NCBI RefSeq assembly: GCF_019320115.1 | Contig: NC_089587.1 | Location: forward strand, 108,487,158-108,551,157 | DNA: 64,000 nt | Reading direction: 5' to 3' | DNA from: Miscanthus floridulus | Taxonomy: Eukaryota; Streptophyta; Magnoliopsida; Poales; Poaceae | Shown: piece by piece, positions 43,857 through 56,713 of the stretch | How the letters are laid out: each line of letters opens with the position of its first letter | Numbering within the stretch: the first letter of the stretch is position 1 | Position numbers and translations under genes: made by a program | Notes under the pieces: generated by a model | The model's input: the letters and a program-made list of their open reading frames with translations, nothing else | What the model was told of the DNA's origin: nothing | The model's database searches: none

Positions 43857-45628
43857 CTATAGCTGGGCTGCGAGGATCTCATTCCATGTATCGGGTACAC
43901 CAGGAAGGCACCAGTGCAAGCAATCTTGAACGCCCTGCGTGGCCTTGATACTATACCATGATATATGCCCTTCGTCCCTCAAACGTGACAGGGCAGTGAC
44001 ATCCAGAAGCTTGATCCTGGTACCCCTCACCGCACCCTCGGCGTCACCATCCTCGGAATAGTTGAGGTGAATGCCACTTCCCTTGGCCAAAGGGTTTGTG
44101 TTGTCACAGCTGCCTCCGGTGTTCCAATCCCCATTAAAGAAGTGCCGAGGCGATATTGACCTGTAGAACACCTTCAGCTGGGGGTGGTGAGGGAGCTGGG
44201 CATCCATCCACTTGACGATACTGTGGATGGTGAAATTTTTGGCCTTCCAGATGACAGCAATGTTCCTGTTGTTGTTTGGTGCTCCACCAAGATACATCTC
44301 CCACTTGTTCGCCCTTAGCTTCCCTCGGTTCCAATGGTGACCAGTGTTAAGAACCAGAACATGGAATCTGTGAAGGTTGTTCTTCAGAAAAGCAGGTGGT
44401 CGGTCAAGGTGCATGGCATAACTCGTTGCTCTATCTGCTGGATTCAGAGGCTCCAAATCACACAGTGTTGACGACCAATGGTATAAAATTGTTGTATTCG
44501 TGCTCGGGAACCGATAGGCCCAGCCGTCTGGTCTTTTTGCACCTGGTGCTAACACAAAGCCATACTCTGCGCCAACATCTTCTACATCCGGCCTCTGCTT
44601 TCCACCAGTGACCATACACATCATTGATTGAAACATCTGCCTCCCTAAAGAATCACCCACATAAGCAATGGTTTTATCCTGCATTCTGAAATACATCCAA
44701 ATTAGTATTTCCATATTGACCCAAAGATGTAGGCCAAACAGCGCAGCACAAACCATCTCCAAATTCATCAGATATTGACTATGGTCATGTACCTTCTCAA
44801 GAACTGAGAAGCCTCAAACTCTGGCATCTCACAAGCTTCAGGCTGCCATCTAAACTTTTCATATGCAAAATCTGTTCGCTGGGTTAATCTGCAGGACCAA
44901 CTCTCTGAAAGCCACTGTTTACAACCAAACCCTGAGTATAGTGGTCTCTGATTGTCAGAAACCCACTTTCCATTCCTATAGTTACATTCTGTAGGATAGA
45001 TGAAGCAAACATCAGATAGAAATTAAAGCCAGATAAACTGCGCGCTAGCTAAAGCACAAGTAAACTGAACAGGAAATAATCTTCTCGATTAACATACAAA
45101 GATCATATGAGGAATATGCCAACAGAGAAAACAAGCACATTTGTATGCTCACATAAGAAATAAATTCATGGTCTCTCTGGTAGTCACACAAGATCAGTAT
45201 ACCTTTCTTCTCAGGAGGTGGCACTTCATTTCCATCGGAAACATCAACAGAATAGCCTATCGTAGACAACGGTGGTGGTGCACCAGTAACTTGCCTTTCT
45301 ACTTTACCTACTGACTGAGGCAATGGATCCGCACTTGGAAAGTCTTCTTCTGAGGATGTATGCTGATCTGCAAACTTCGAGTTAGCTGCAAAAGTTTGAA
45401 AGAAAATGAGAATGGAGGTAGATGCGATAAGAAGAAACTTAAGAGAGGTAAAGTCTCTGTGTGCTTAAGATGACCTGGATGAGTCAAAACCAATGGATCT
45501 GGTTGGAGGATTTCAGAATCGTAGTATGTGCCCTTCTCCCATTTCCAAAGAAGAAACAACATGAAAAATGCAAGAATGACAAGTTTAAGCTGCTTCAACC
45601 GTAAACCATTTATACTTCCCAGCCTCAT
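43857..45628 (-). CDS. TRICHOME BIREFRINGENCE-LIKE protein (TBL14-16-like), four coding exons
   Basis: TBL proteins are Golgi type II membrane enzymes that O-acetylate cell-wall polysaccharides. The coding exons are 45475-45628, 45203-45385, 44793-44988 and 43857-44685, all with GT..AG introns. They sum to 1362 bp, 453 residues plus stop, with no internal stop. The start is ATG at 45628 ([16 protein letters not shown]), followed by one membrane anchor (about residues 13-30) and a variable stem. A PMR5N domain starts near residue 113 ([30 protein letters not shown]). The PC-esterase domain follows with GDS at 188-190 ([11 protein letters not shown]) and DCLH at 432-435 in [19 protein letters not shown]. 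Both catalytic motifs are intact and the length is normal for the family. The closest subgroup is judged from recall as TBL14/15/16; the acceptor polysaccharide cannot be read from sequence. It is the best host gene in the window. Confidence 0.93.
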
Positions 45629-45643
45629 CCTTTTATTGGTGTT

Positions 45644-45804
45644 CTGAAAATGTTCTTCACTTTAAAGTCTATGAGTGCTTAGGAACCATCCATACAAAAA
45701 AAATAGGAAAAATGTTGTAAACCTGTTTCAGAAAAGGTGAAGTTAGAGGTACAGTATATCCTTACACCAACGTTTTCAGCAGAAATGTAAGCTATGTACA
45801 AAAA

Positions 45805-45840
<36 letters not shown>

Positions 45841-46737
45841 TTGATTATATGCATCTCATTTTTAGTATTTACTAATTTTTCAGTTGCCAAAAATAAATAG
45901 CATCAAGTCTGCCTTGCAAGCTGCCAAATGGCTAGTAAAATCATGTAGCAACACAAATACTACAGGGAAAGGCCATTTTGTGTGGTCTTTGTAAATAAGT
46001 GGCCCTTCCTACCACTTGCCTGATCACAAAGTGAAGGAACCTAGTTCACTTTCAACTCGAGAAGCAGAAGCTTTGATCCTTTACTAGTATCCGGAAAAGT
46101 TGAACCGAAAGCACATAGCATGTGAGAACAAAGAGATTAACAATTTGAATCAAGAAAACCCGCAGCTTGAGGCCGTGGGTGCAGATCACATCATCCAATT
46201 AAACCCGCTACTAAACAAACGCTCCAAGATCACGAGTAGGAGCACAAAATCTCAAACAGGTAACAGTTGCAGCACCACCGCAGGAAATCAACAACTAGGT
46301 AAGCACTCGGTTCCATCTTAACAGCAACACAAATCCAACAAACTCGCCCATGGCCCACCCCCTAAAAATCCATTTGATTTGATCCAGCTCGGAGGAGCAA
46401 ACACCGCAATCAAATGAAAGCACCTAAGTCAGATCACGACAGCCCGCGTCTGAATCCTAAATAAAACTGTTCGTCGATAATCACAGCCGAGCTCATATAA
46501 TCTGCGGCTAAACGGAAGTCGCGTCCCGAACCAAATCCAACGGGAAAGGGAGGGGAAAACGCGAGAATTGGGCTGCGGCCTTTACCCCGTAAGCTAGATT
46601 TACCATCACCGACTCTTAGAAATTACACACGGATAGGAAATTGTCCTTTCCCTCCGATTCCAATCCCTGAAAAATGCGGGCTTAAAAACCAATACAGCAG
46701 ATAATTTCCTCCGCCAAGAGCGAGAGAGGGACTCACA
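45644..46737 (-). other. Probable 5'UTR intron of the TBL gene
   Basis: Upstream of the start codon the minus strand reads ACATTTTCAG then AACACCAATAAAAGG and ATG, a good acceptor at 45644. A matching donor CCCT/GTGAGT lies at 46737. The ~1.09-kb interval has no coding frame and includes the 35-base homopolymer. Leader introns are common in plant housekeeping-type genes. Inferred from splice signals only. Confidence 0.6.
45805..45839. repeat. Poly-G homopolymer (35 G)
   Basis: An uninterrupted run of G on the plus strand, therefore poly-C in the sense strand of the TBL pre-mRNA. Length in such runs is error-prone. Confidence 0.9.
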
Positions 46738-47100
46738 GGGCTGCCTCTGGCTGCCGAACCGAGACTCCACCGCAAACGCTCAGCCCACCAATAAGAAACG
46801 ACGGGGAATCTGAGGAGACGCTCCGTCCTGCCTGCCGTACCTCAGACTGGGGTTGCCTCTCCCCGCTAGATCGAGTATTCGAGTGGCTCCTTTCCGCGTC
46901 CGGCCTCCGGCCTCCTCCAGCGGCCGCTCGGGGTCGGGGACGAGGAACGCAATGAATGGGGAAGGGTGGGCGACGGGCCACTGCCGTGCCGTCCGACGGG
47001 AGAGGCCCGTGGTACGGACTGAAGCAGTAACAGCGATTATATTCAATTCAATTGCAGGTGAGAGAGGTTAGGTTAAAGTTAAACCCGATGTGTGTGGGGC
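46738..47100 (-). promoter_or_regulatory. 5'UTR exon and promoter-proximal region of the TBL gene
   Basis: The GC-rich segment 46738-46990 just upstream of the inferred donor fits a leader exon; the transcription start and promoter should lie at about 46950-47150. No clear TATA box was placed. Confidence 0.45.
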
Positions 47101-47186
47101 TTGCCGGTGTTCTCTTTGATTTGATCTGCTGCTAGGAGAGTAGTAAAACCAAAATTCCCATTACTTTTATCAAAGAGAGAAAGTTA

Positions 47187-47489
47187 GGCCGTATTTATTT
47201 CTCCATCCTAAATTTTAGTCTATATCACATCGGATATTTGATACATACATGGAGTATTAAATATAGACTCATTATAAAACTAAATGCATAGATTAAGACT
47301 AATTTTGATAATGTGGTGCAATAATAAATATGTGCTGATGATAGATTAATTAAGCTTAACAAATTCGTCTCGCGGATTACTGAAAATTTATGTAATTTGT
47401 TTTATTATTATTATCTAAACATTCAATGTGACACTCCATGTAATATTTGATGTGATGCACTGAATTTTAGCCTTGAATATAAACAACCC
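47187..47489. mobile_element. Tourist-like MITE (GGCCGTATTTATTT ends)
   Basis: The ends GGCCGTATTTATTTCTCC and, reverse complemented, GGGTTGTTTATATTCAAGG are similar. TTA precedes the left end and TTC follows the right. The interior contains AAATTCGTCTCGCGGATTAC, a phrase common in a widespread grass MITE family. Confidence 0.65.
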
Positions 47490-47754
47490 TTCATCTTTGC
47501 GAAGAGAGAACTGTGCCGTGGATCCACGTTGTCCCGGTGTGGAGTTGCCGTGCTGTGCAACGGCTCGTTAGGCCAACCCTTCGCTTTCGCTTCTCTTCTC
47601 TCCAAACTTTTTATTTTTTTATTTAAAAAAAATCGAGTGCGTTCCAGCGTTCCAGCCTACGGTCCATCTTGCCGAGAGGCGAGAAGTTCCGTCGCTCCCC
47701 ATCTAGGATCAATACACAGCTTGCCAAGTTCTTCATAAATCATTTTATGCTTTA

Positions 47755-48102
47755 GGGGTATTTAGATCCGGCTATTCAAATTTAAGAGGTAGGTATGTCG
47801 GGAGAATGTTGCATGAGGTATTTAGATATTAATAAAAAAATAAATTACATAATCCAGCAGTACTCTACGAGATGAATTTTTTAAGCCTAATTAATCTATC
47901 ATTAGCACATGTTTATTGTAGCAAAATATTGTCAAATCATGAGCTAATTAGGCTTAAAAGATTCGTTTCGCAAATTAGTCGCAAACTATGTAATTAGTTT
48001 CATAATTGGTCTATATTTAATACTTCATATATATCTCCAAATATTCGATGAGACAGTGACTAGACAGTGACTAAAATTTAGGAGGGGCAATCAAACACCC
48101 CC
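47755..48102. mobile_element. Tourist-like MITE with TTA target duplication
   Basis: A 348-bp element with ends GGGGTATTTAGAT and, on the other strand, GGGGGTGTTTGAT, flanked by TTA at 47752-47754 and 48103-48105. It shares interior motifs with the copy at 47187-47489 in the opposite orientation (GATTCGTTTCGCAAATTAG). Confidence 0.8.
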
Positions 48103-48234
48103 TTATACGTTTTCTTTTGTGTTTACTCTTTGTTACGAAGTTCTTGTGTGCTTTCTACGTAAATGTGTAATGTGTTATGTTTATGAACACCTTTTGCTTT
48201 TTGGACTATTTGATTCCACCTTTCAATTATATTT

Positions 48235-48400
48235 ATTGGATTTAGTCCTAACGGGGATTATTGGTACGAACGACTCTAAAGGCCCCTCTGAATTGCAAAA
48301 TTTTTCTATAAGCCTACCAACAATTTTCCAAATATTTGTTGGGTTTAGTCCTAACGGGATTATTGGTACTAGCAACTCTAAAGGGCCTTTGAATTGGAGG
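48235..48400. repeat. Imperfect tandem repeat, two copies (~60 bp, ~105-bp period)
   Basis: TTTAGTCCTAACGGGGATTA followed by TTGGTACGAACGACTCTAAA (first copy) recurs at about 48343 as TTTAGTCCTAACGGGATTAT with TGGTACTAGCAACTCTAAAG. Non-coding. Confidence 0.75.
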
Positions 48401-48812
48401 ATTTTTTTTTCTGTGTCATGTGTTTTTTTGAAAAATAAAATGATTTATGCGAAAATTTTACATGATTCATGTGAAATTCATGCGTTCCAAAGGAACCTAA
48501 GTAGTTTTGTATGTTCTTCCATTTGTTTGGGTACTTCATTAATACAAAGTATGTTCATGTAGAAGCAAATTAAAAACACAATTTTGTAGCCCTTATGTGT
48601 GTTAAATATATAGGGTACTTTGAAAGGCGTTATGCTTTTTCGTGGTAGACGACGTTTCCGTCGATAGCGAGGCGTCTGTGGTGACTTCGTCGATCTCAAG
48701 ATTTGTCGGCACGGTCTTTCGAAGGTGCTCATAGAGGTAAGGTTTTTGTACGTGTGTTCATAGGGGGTGACTATGCGTGTGTGTTGAGCGTATGTGTTTG
48801 TACTTACACAAA

Positions 48813-48838
48813 ATATATATATATATATATATATATAT
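48813..48838. repeat. (AT)13 microsatellite
   Basis: An uninterrupted AT dinucleotide run. Confidence 0.95.
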
Positions 48839-49099
48839 GGTACTTTTATAGAAGGTTTCACATATTTGATTTTATCACCTGATGCTTCAACCCCTCCATG
48901 ATCTTATTGGTCCACTGTGGTCCTTGCACCGTAGTATTTCCTAGCAATTGCATAAATCAGTTAAACGTACTTCTCAAATTTTCCATGGGCAAGTAATTTC
49001 TCTTTTCTTTTGAGTAACAGAAAACTGTGTGTATTCTTAAAATGTTAGCTTGTACAGTATATTTTTTCGCTAAAGCCTGTATATTCTTAACTTGTTAGC
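48839..49099. other. Intergenic DNA
   Basis: A+T-rich; nothing supported. It would be the promoter side of the putative plus-strand unit that starts in the GC-rich DNA at about 49.1 kb. Confidence 0.4.
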
Positions 49100-50663
49100 T
49101 TGTATTCTTCTCCCCTAAATAATCCGCCTGCTTCCAGTAGGAGAAGCACGGTCCAAGTCGCTCCAAAATCTCGTGGCCGTTGGATCTTCCAGCGTGCGGC
49201 CATGATTGATTGGAGCGGATTTCGCCGAAAGCGGCTTCTGTCACTCCTCATTCGCTTCCATCGGCTTTCTCCCTGCTTCTGGCGGTGTCGTGCGGCTTCT
49301 GCTCCGGAGCCAGCCCACCAAATATTAAGCCAGCTTCGGATTCTCCTTCCAGATTCTTCTGCTTCCCGATCCTCCTTCTCTTCGCTCTCTCTCCCTCCCC
49401 CGACGCTCTCTCCCCCGACGCGGGCGACGGCGACGGCGACGGCGCCGCGCCGCACGTGCGCCCCCACGGTGGCCGCGGCCACTGAGCGACGTGACTGGTC
49501 CTCGCTGGTGGCCGCTGGTGCGCCTTCCCCTCGGAGCTGCCTCCTCTCGCCCATCCGCGGCGGCTCGAGGAAACCCTAGCTGTCGTGTCCTCGCCGGTCG
49601 CGCCTGCGGCTCTGCTCTGCTCTCCTCCGCGTTCCTTTCGCGCTGGTGCCGGTAGCTCCAGCGGCCATTGCATCCCAGGCCGGCCTTGGCGAGTGCAGGC
49701 CACCCTGCGTCAAGCCCCTCCGCGTGCGCGGCCCCTGTGTGCCGGTGCCGGCCGTCCGCGCTCGCCCAGGCGCTCCTCCAGTCGCGTGAGCCAGCCCCGG
49801 CAGCGCCTACCCCGGGGCAGCCATCTCCCTTCTCTTCTTCACTGCAAGGTCACAAATTCTCTAACCCTAACTTTCTCTGATCGGATTTGATACATGTACG
49901 TAGCAGAACTGTAGAAATTAGACGAGATTTCTCTGATCTAAAGATCATATAGGAATACATCTTTTCTCTGATTTGGTATAGATGTACCCATAGTGCTAGA
50001 GTGCTGTCTGATTCATGGAGAAGATCCCAAACAATGGGCTTATATCATCAAGAAAGTACCAACCTGGTGCGCTGCCGATTCCCTGTTAAGCATACAAATT
50101 GACCTGCTGATGAAGTGATGATAGAGCCCTGCTTTCCATTGTTCTGACATTTCCATGATGTTTCTTTGAATTGGAAGGGGGCATTCATTTGGACAATTTT
50201 AAGAGCATATACACCAAGTAGACGTGCTTCCTGGTAATTGTCGTAGTGCCTATTTTCTTCTGATAGTATATGTCTAATTGTCTATAGCGTCGAAGTTGAC
50301 CTCAGCGTTGATACCCTTGCGTACGAGGTGATTTTGTTCCTATTTAGACCATAAAAACTCATTTCAATGCATTGGTTCTAGGATTTGTGTCCACTTGATT
50401 GAGAATTAGTATACCACATTTGCACTACTTTGAATTGATGCCTTATACATCTATCACTGTTACAGCTAATTCCTGAATTTTGAGAAGGGTGATCATTGCA
50501 GACCATGAGGCTTCTAATGTTGCAGAGATGGATCTGTGCATGCTGGTCGTAATCTCTTTATCCCTATCCTTCACGTAATGATTTTCTTCCTCTTTTAGTT
50601 TCATACTCTAGATTGTATGTTCATTATTCGACATGTATATTATGGTGGTCTTTTGAAGCTAAA

Positions 50664-51014
50664 CAATGTTGTCATAGATCTAAATTTTTCAGGTACAAAA
50701 ATATTTCTAGGCACACAACATTGATTGCTCTTTATCCAACTTTAAAAATACCGTAACCACATAACGCATACCATATATTTCTGTGCACTCTAATGGCTTT
50801 TTTGTATTTCCTACGCTCGAGTTCACAGTCTGAACTATATGTCAATGTTGTCATAGATCTAAAATTTTCAGGTACAAAAATATTTCTAGGCACACAACAT
50901 TGATTGCTCTTTATCCAACTTTAAAAATACCGTAACCACATAACGCATACCATATATTTGTGTGCACTCTAATGGCTCTTTTGTATTTCCTACGCTCGAG
51001 TTCACAGTCTGAAC
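50664..51014. repeat. Tandem duplication, 179-bp period, two near-identical copies
   Basis: 50664-50842 and 50843-51014 both start CAATGTTGTCATAGATCTAA and end near GTTCACAGTCTGAAC. Only a handful of differences separate them, such as TTTCTGTG and TTTGTGTG. Non-coding, within the putative plus-strand unit. Confidence 0.92.
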
Positions 51015-53381
51015 GACAGATTCCTGTGAATTTGAAAGATCCGTTCATTACTATGCCATCCTGAACCTGAATTGATTGGTAAAATTTTATAATGGTCTAA
51101 TTGAAACTTTGTTCTATAGACAATGCCGCATGCTCTCTCTTATCTGTCTAGCTCTCAGACTTGATCCATAATGGTCATGAAGATGGACCGATAAGAGCCT
51201 CATGCACGGGGAAAATGGCTGCAGCTCTCAAAACTGGCTATCAAGCGATGAGAGGTAAACAGGAGCAGTCATTCTCTACATGCTAAGATTGTGATTTCAT
51301 CTTTGTTAAAAAGCCTACAGATTCACATGGCATAACAATAGAAGGCGAACAGGTCGTTGCCGCCGTGGGCAGCCCAAGGTTGAAGACGAGGGCAGAAGAG
51401 TCATTTTCCCCACCTTCTCTCTCCGCAAATCTGATAAATGAATAAAATATTCGGTGCGGTGTGTTTCAGCAAATGGACGCGATTTTGTAATGGTACTGGG
51501 CAAATTTCGCTCTTGGCGGTGTCCATCAGCATATTAGGCTTTTTAGCGATGTCCTGCAGCAAAATTCCCCTAGATTTTTTGTCTAACAAACATAGTGATT
51601 TGTTGCTCGCCATGAGTGTATTTATTTTTTCTGGAACGAATCTGCATTTTCTTATTGCATTGTCTTTACCTCGATTCAATGGACATGTGGTTGCCTGCTT
51701 AATTTTCTCTACAAGATCTGTACTGGATTACTAAGCGCCTTGTTTTTTTAGCCGGTTCCATGCATTTAGTTTTCATATAATTCATCAGGGCTAATTGATT
51801 GGTGTTCTTTTTAGTTTTCCTCAAAGATCAACTGCCCTTTTTTTGTGTGGGGACCAAAGCCTCATTTTGACCACATTCAGTCATCTCTAGGGTGTCTGAA
51901 AAAAACAAGCATCTACATTAGCCTGCGCGATGCCGAAGATAGTGGCCATGCCTTTGTTCCTATGTACTAGGTGAGGAGTAAGAAGCACAGGGGACTTGAT
52001 TTATAGGTTAGTGACTTGCTTCATGCCTCGTTTGTGGTGAGTATTTTTTCAATGCATAGTGAACATACGGCTAGGTTCAGAGAATTCACTCTCATGTTAT
52101 TCTTAAACTTACTGATGATGAAATTACAGTTTTTGCGATTTAGTGACCATCTGCTACCTCAGAGACAGAGGGCATTGCAAAGCCTTTAAACTACCCCACT
52201 TCAAATTGATTTGGTACAGATTCTGTCATATTTTTTGGTTTCAGAAACCTTCGAAGTTTCCATTAACATTAACTCGAGTGTGCTCACAGTTACAGCAAAA
52301 GACATTCATACTGTCCTGTTTTGTTGTTAGCTTTAGTTTACTGATAATATCTTGCAACTTAGAACTACGTGTTCAGTTTTCCTACACCTGCTACATTTTA
52401 TATCATCTACATGAACATACAGGTCAAATTGATAGCTTACAACTTACAAGGGTGACCCAATAATGAATCTGCTGCCACAGTGAGGTTGGCCTCCTATGAA
52501 AAGGAAGAAAAAAAAATTAGGATCTGGACGAGTACCTAGGTAATCGCTTGGTCATCTAGAGCTGCTGCTTTTTTGCATTGCTGTGACATCATTTTCCTGT
52601 CTATAATACCTCCATGATAAATTTAAGTTCCATAATTCAGTATTGCTTCTGGATAACATTGTGCCTAGAGCCTGTGTGAATTGATAGTTTCTGTTTCTGT
52701 AGGAACTGGACAGTAAAGCACATGAAGATACATCAATCTCATGTCTAAATGCAGGCTTGTTATTTGCCAATCCACGCAGGTATGGAAATTTCATTCTGTA
52801 CCATATTTCAGTTATAGAGATTTACATGTGTCATTTCCATATATTTTGTGAGGATTAGGTTTTGTACCATTTACCCCTTGCTCCCTTTGATTTTTGGCCA
52901 ATTGGAAGATTGTTGTTGCGTTGCTGATGTCAGATGCCTCTTCATCGTCTAGATGTTGCTGTTCAGATCAAAGTCTCGAAGCATCTAAACGTCAGTTTGG
53001 TTGGTGCTACACAAAAAAGGGAAATGCCAAACATGGATCTGCAAGGTTTGAATTATTAACTGTTCCTGTTTCGGTGAGAACCTTACTTTCATCCCACTGT
53101 TTCTGATTTTGAATTTCACTGTTTTTGCTGTGGCTGCTTGGCCTCGGTCTTTTCTGTTGACCACCTTTTTGTTGTGCTCATACATGTAGCTAACATTTAT
53201 CTTTCATATGGCCTTCTCAGTTTGTACATCTCAAAAAACAATTGAGAGTGCTTCATATGGTCTCTTGCTTTCACCTGTTCTAATAGTAGCTTCTAAAAAG
53301 CGATCAGCTTAGCGATATAGGATCCTGCCTATGGTACCTTTTAAAAGACCATCACCTTATCAATTTAGGACGTCTGTGTGC

Positions 53382-53526
53382 TTCCTCCATCCCAAAACAT
53401 AAGACGTTTTGACATCTATAGATTCATAGCTTTTGCTATGTATCTAGACATAACATAATCTACGTGCATACAAAAGCTATAGATCTAGAAAGCCAAAACA
53501 TCTTATAATTTAAAACGGAGGAAGTA
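53382..53526. mobile_element. Stowaway-like MITE
   Basis: The left end TTCCTCCATCCCAAAACATA and right end TTATAATTTAAAACGGAGGA are inverted repeats of the CTCCCTCCGT type. The interior carries ATGTATCTAGACATA. Length is about 145 bp, followed by AGTA. Confidence 0.8.
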
Positions 53527-56500
53527 TATGTAATACTTCATCCTGTATATAGTAATACTCATCCTTTGTTCTATGTGAGCTATTCCGAAGTTGTGAACTT
53601 GCAAAACCACATAGATTATCTGCAAACAACAATGCTTCATAAGCCTGCATACTATAAAACATTATTCTTCACCAAATTAACAGTCATACCATGTGTTTGT
53701 TCCTGGTGCTCATCTAGGGGAACACAGCCTGACAATTTCATTGCCTATCAGGATAGATACTTACTGCTTAATACCCATGTTAATATGCTTCCTGTGCTCC
53801 TCAAGGTACTGCCCCTCACATTCCATACGATTTGCTCGCTCCTAATTAGGATCATGTAAATTATCAAGACTGAGTACTAAAATGTCCTTCAGTGTAGCAA
53901 TACCGCATCAAGTGTTCTCCTTAAGCAAGACAAACAAATGCTCTCTGTTTTCTCTTTGTGATAATTTCAGGGTTGAGAGTTCATTAAGGTTAATCTGGAT
54001 ACTCCAGCTTCCTTGCCTGCCAGATCATTATTGTCTTGGTAAGCTTTGCTCATGCCTATGGTCATTCTCCTTCTCAAATTACTTTGACTACAGAGTTTAT
54101 ACCGATGACTACTTACCATATGTGCAAGTGTGGTGTGCAGGACGACCAAAGTGCAGGCACGGTGATGCAGCGGGTGCTGCGGCTGGACATGGCACTGCAG
54201 TCGCCGCACGGAATCCTCCTTCGATTCCTCTCTCTCGCGATTTTTGTAAGTGCTGTCGAAGAGGGGTTCCCTTGACCACCTGGGCTCCATTTCATCTAAT
54301 TGTTTTTCAATTTATGCATCTGTACATTGATTTTGTTCTCATGGATGTGATCTATTGCCTGCCGTATCACTGCAGCAAGCAGGATGAGAATCGGCATACC
54401 TACATATTTTGTTGCTACCTTGTTCATTTGGTGTCTTTTTTCCTACTTCAACGATTTAAGGTCTGTCTGCCTCTCAAAATTAACCTATCTGAAATCATTA
54501 TAATATAGATTTTGAATATTTGAATGGTCTTTCAGAATATGAATACTCCATATTTTGCAAAGATGCAATACTATTCTTTTTTTGAATGGTCAGTTGAGCT
54601 AATTTCAAACCCTACTTATTCTTTCTGAATATGGATACTTATATCTTGCAAGGATGAAAAAAGAGCATTTTATGTTCTGCCAACTTAGTCAGTGTGCGAT
54701 TTCCAAGTATTTTCTGTGTTATCAAAGGTCCCATATTTCGCATTGGAAACCTACACTGTTCCCTTCTACAGATCCTACATTACTCAGATATATATGTACC
54801 AAGAGTGTTATCTATTTCGTCAACTTTTCACTTTTTCAGGTTTACCTTCCTAGGTTGTGTCAACAGGATGATAGTAAAGAAATTCAGAACTACCTGATAC
54901 ACTCTAGGAACATGAAAAAGGTTAGCCTTTCGGGTTATTAATTAACGTGGTTTGTGTTTGTGCCTCCGAACAACGATGACATAATATTGTTGTATTATAT
55001 ATAACATTTGCATTTGAAAGATATATTTTGCCTTTTTTATTTCATTATCTTTGATTCAGTTTTGTTATTGCCACAGTTCTTCTGTGTGCCTCAGAAATTT
55101 GTAGACTTGATACATGATGCTAGCTTCTACTGATTTTGAATGAAAAGGGTTGCAGCATGGACGGTGATAGAAATTTCATTTGTTCATGTAGGCTTCTCCA
55201 TGACTTTGACTTTTATCAGTTGCCTACAATCTCATATAACAATAATTGACCGCAAAAATCTTGATACTGAAGAAGTGATAGTAAAAATTTAGTGATGATG
55301 AAACAATGGTAGGTTTGTCCAGCTCTTTTCCCTTTATGGACTTATATGTGTGTTCGGTTTGCCTGGAATACAAAGAGGCCACCAGTGGCCACATGATGGC
55401 TTGGAGAAGTTGCATACTAAGTTACCTGATTTTTTGGTTCTACTCCTACCTCTTAGGATTTTGATCCTATTCTCTTGTTGTTGTTTGCCGACAACATATT
55501 CCTCATGTTCTCAACTAATTCTGCTTATTTCCTCCTGATTGTGCAGGTCGCCGGGTACCTCAAGGGCTCATTTCTCGTTTACTGGACAGTTGATGTATTG
55601 TGGTATGACAGATCCTGCCAACTCTTCAAACTATTAATGAGTTTGTCATTGGGCCAATGGAAATTCTTGGATGCTGCAAAACAGCACTTATTTTCCTTTT
55701 CTTTTCATTACACAGGGTGTTTTATGTAAGATGTTTTCTACTATAATTGAATGGTATATTATGGGTCCGCAGGTTATATGATTATTACAGTTCATTCCAA
55801 TTTAGTTAGGACTGTAAAATATGTTTGGCATAGTTCAGGCTTGCATATAATATCTTTGCTCACGTTACCTTTTTTTTTTTTTTTTTGCTTTCGTCCCATG
55901 CTTTTTGGGACCAGGTAGATACTGCTATATCCATCCATGTTTTTTAGGACCACGTAGATACTGCTATACCCTTATGGTGAATATTTTATGAAATTTCTCC
56001 CCAATTATTCCTTAATTGATTGCCTTGCTCCTGCAGAGAGTGACAATATGGATCAAGATGACTGCTTCATTATTTTGCGAGATGGGCGAGGTTATATTTA
56101 TCACATCACAAACGGCTGTGATTGCTTTGCCATCTCAGTCCTATGTACATGGCAACGGCTCCTGGGAAACATGTATCAGTCCATTTAAAAACTTCGTCAT
56201 GTCACTTCGTGTTTACTCATTATGTCGTTACTTCAGCTATGCTTAACCTTCTATGGCTGTGTAATGTTACCAAGTACGTGTTTGTTTGTCTACTTTGGTT
56301 GTTAGCTCAGTCGGAAGATTCAATATATATTTTCAAATGTGAACTTACCTATACCTATGAAGTTACTCATATTGCAGTGTATATATCTAGCATATTTTCT
56401 CCATCTTTACAATCTTTGCCCTGCCTATGCGCGCGATGGCGCGCGCCCCTCGCTAGTATCGAAGAATTCAGGAAATGAGTGAGCCGTTGAGGTGTACATT

Positions 56501-56713
56501 TGCTATCCGTTTGAAGCACGTGATTCCTGCCGGAGCGGGCTGATTCGCTGGGAAGTATCACTTATCCACGAGAAGGGAGCTACTCCTAGGCTCGGTGGGC
56601 GGTGGCCGATGGGCCCTTTCTTCTGTCGAGCCAAGCCGCTGCTGTGGAGCTGCCGAGCCGAGAAAACAAACACGAATTTTGGGCTCACTGGAAACAAGCA
56701 GGCCCACCCGTTC

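Larger units (their letters stand above)
49100..56450 (+). other. Putative plus-strand transcription unit of unknown function
   Basis: 49130-49850 is GC- and CT-rich with GGAAACCCTAG, like many grass 5' ends, and ends with a possible donor CTGCAAG/GTCACA at 49852. Downstream, short blocks are bounded by good splice signals: 52703-52780 (ELDSKAHEDTSISC..), 54142-54246 (DDQSAGTVMQRVLRLDMALQ, donor GTAAGT), 54840-54919 (VYLPRLCQQDDSKEIQ) and 55547-55603 (VAGYLKGSFLVYWTVDVLW). A candidate first exon at 49585-49852 reads like an Arg/Ser/Pro-rich N-terminus. I could not join these into one consistent protein and do not recognise the family. It may be a gene with small exons, a non-coding transcript or a pseudogene. 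Other open frames in the GC-rich part, on both strands, look incidental. Confidence 0.3.

Noticed and set aside
49087..49703. Long minus-strand GC-rich frames opposite the 49.1-49.9 kb segment
   Set aside because: Both strands and all frames are open because of GC bias; no domain or start context supports a minus-strand gene.
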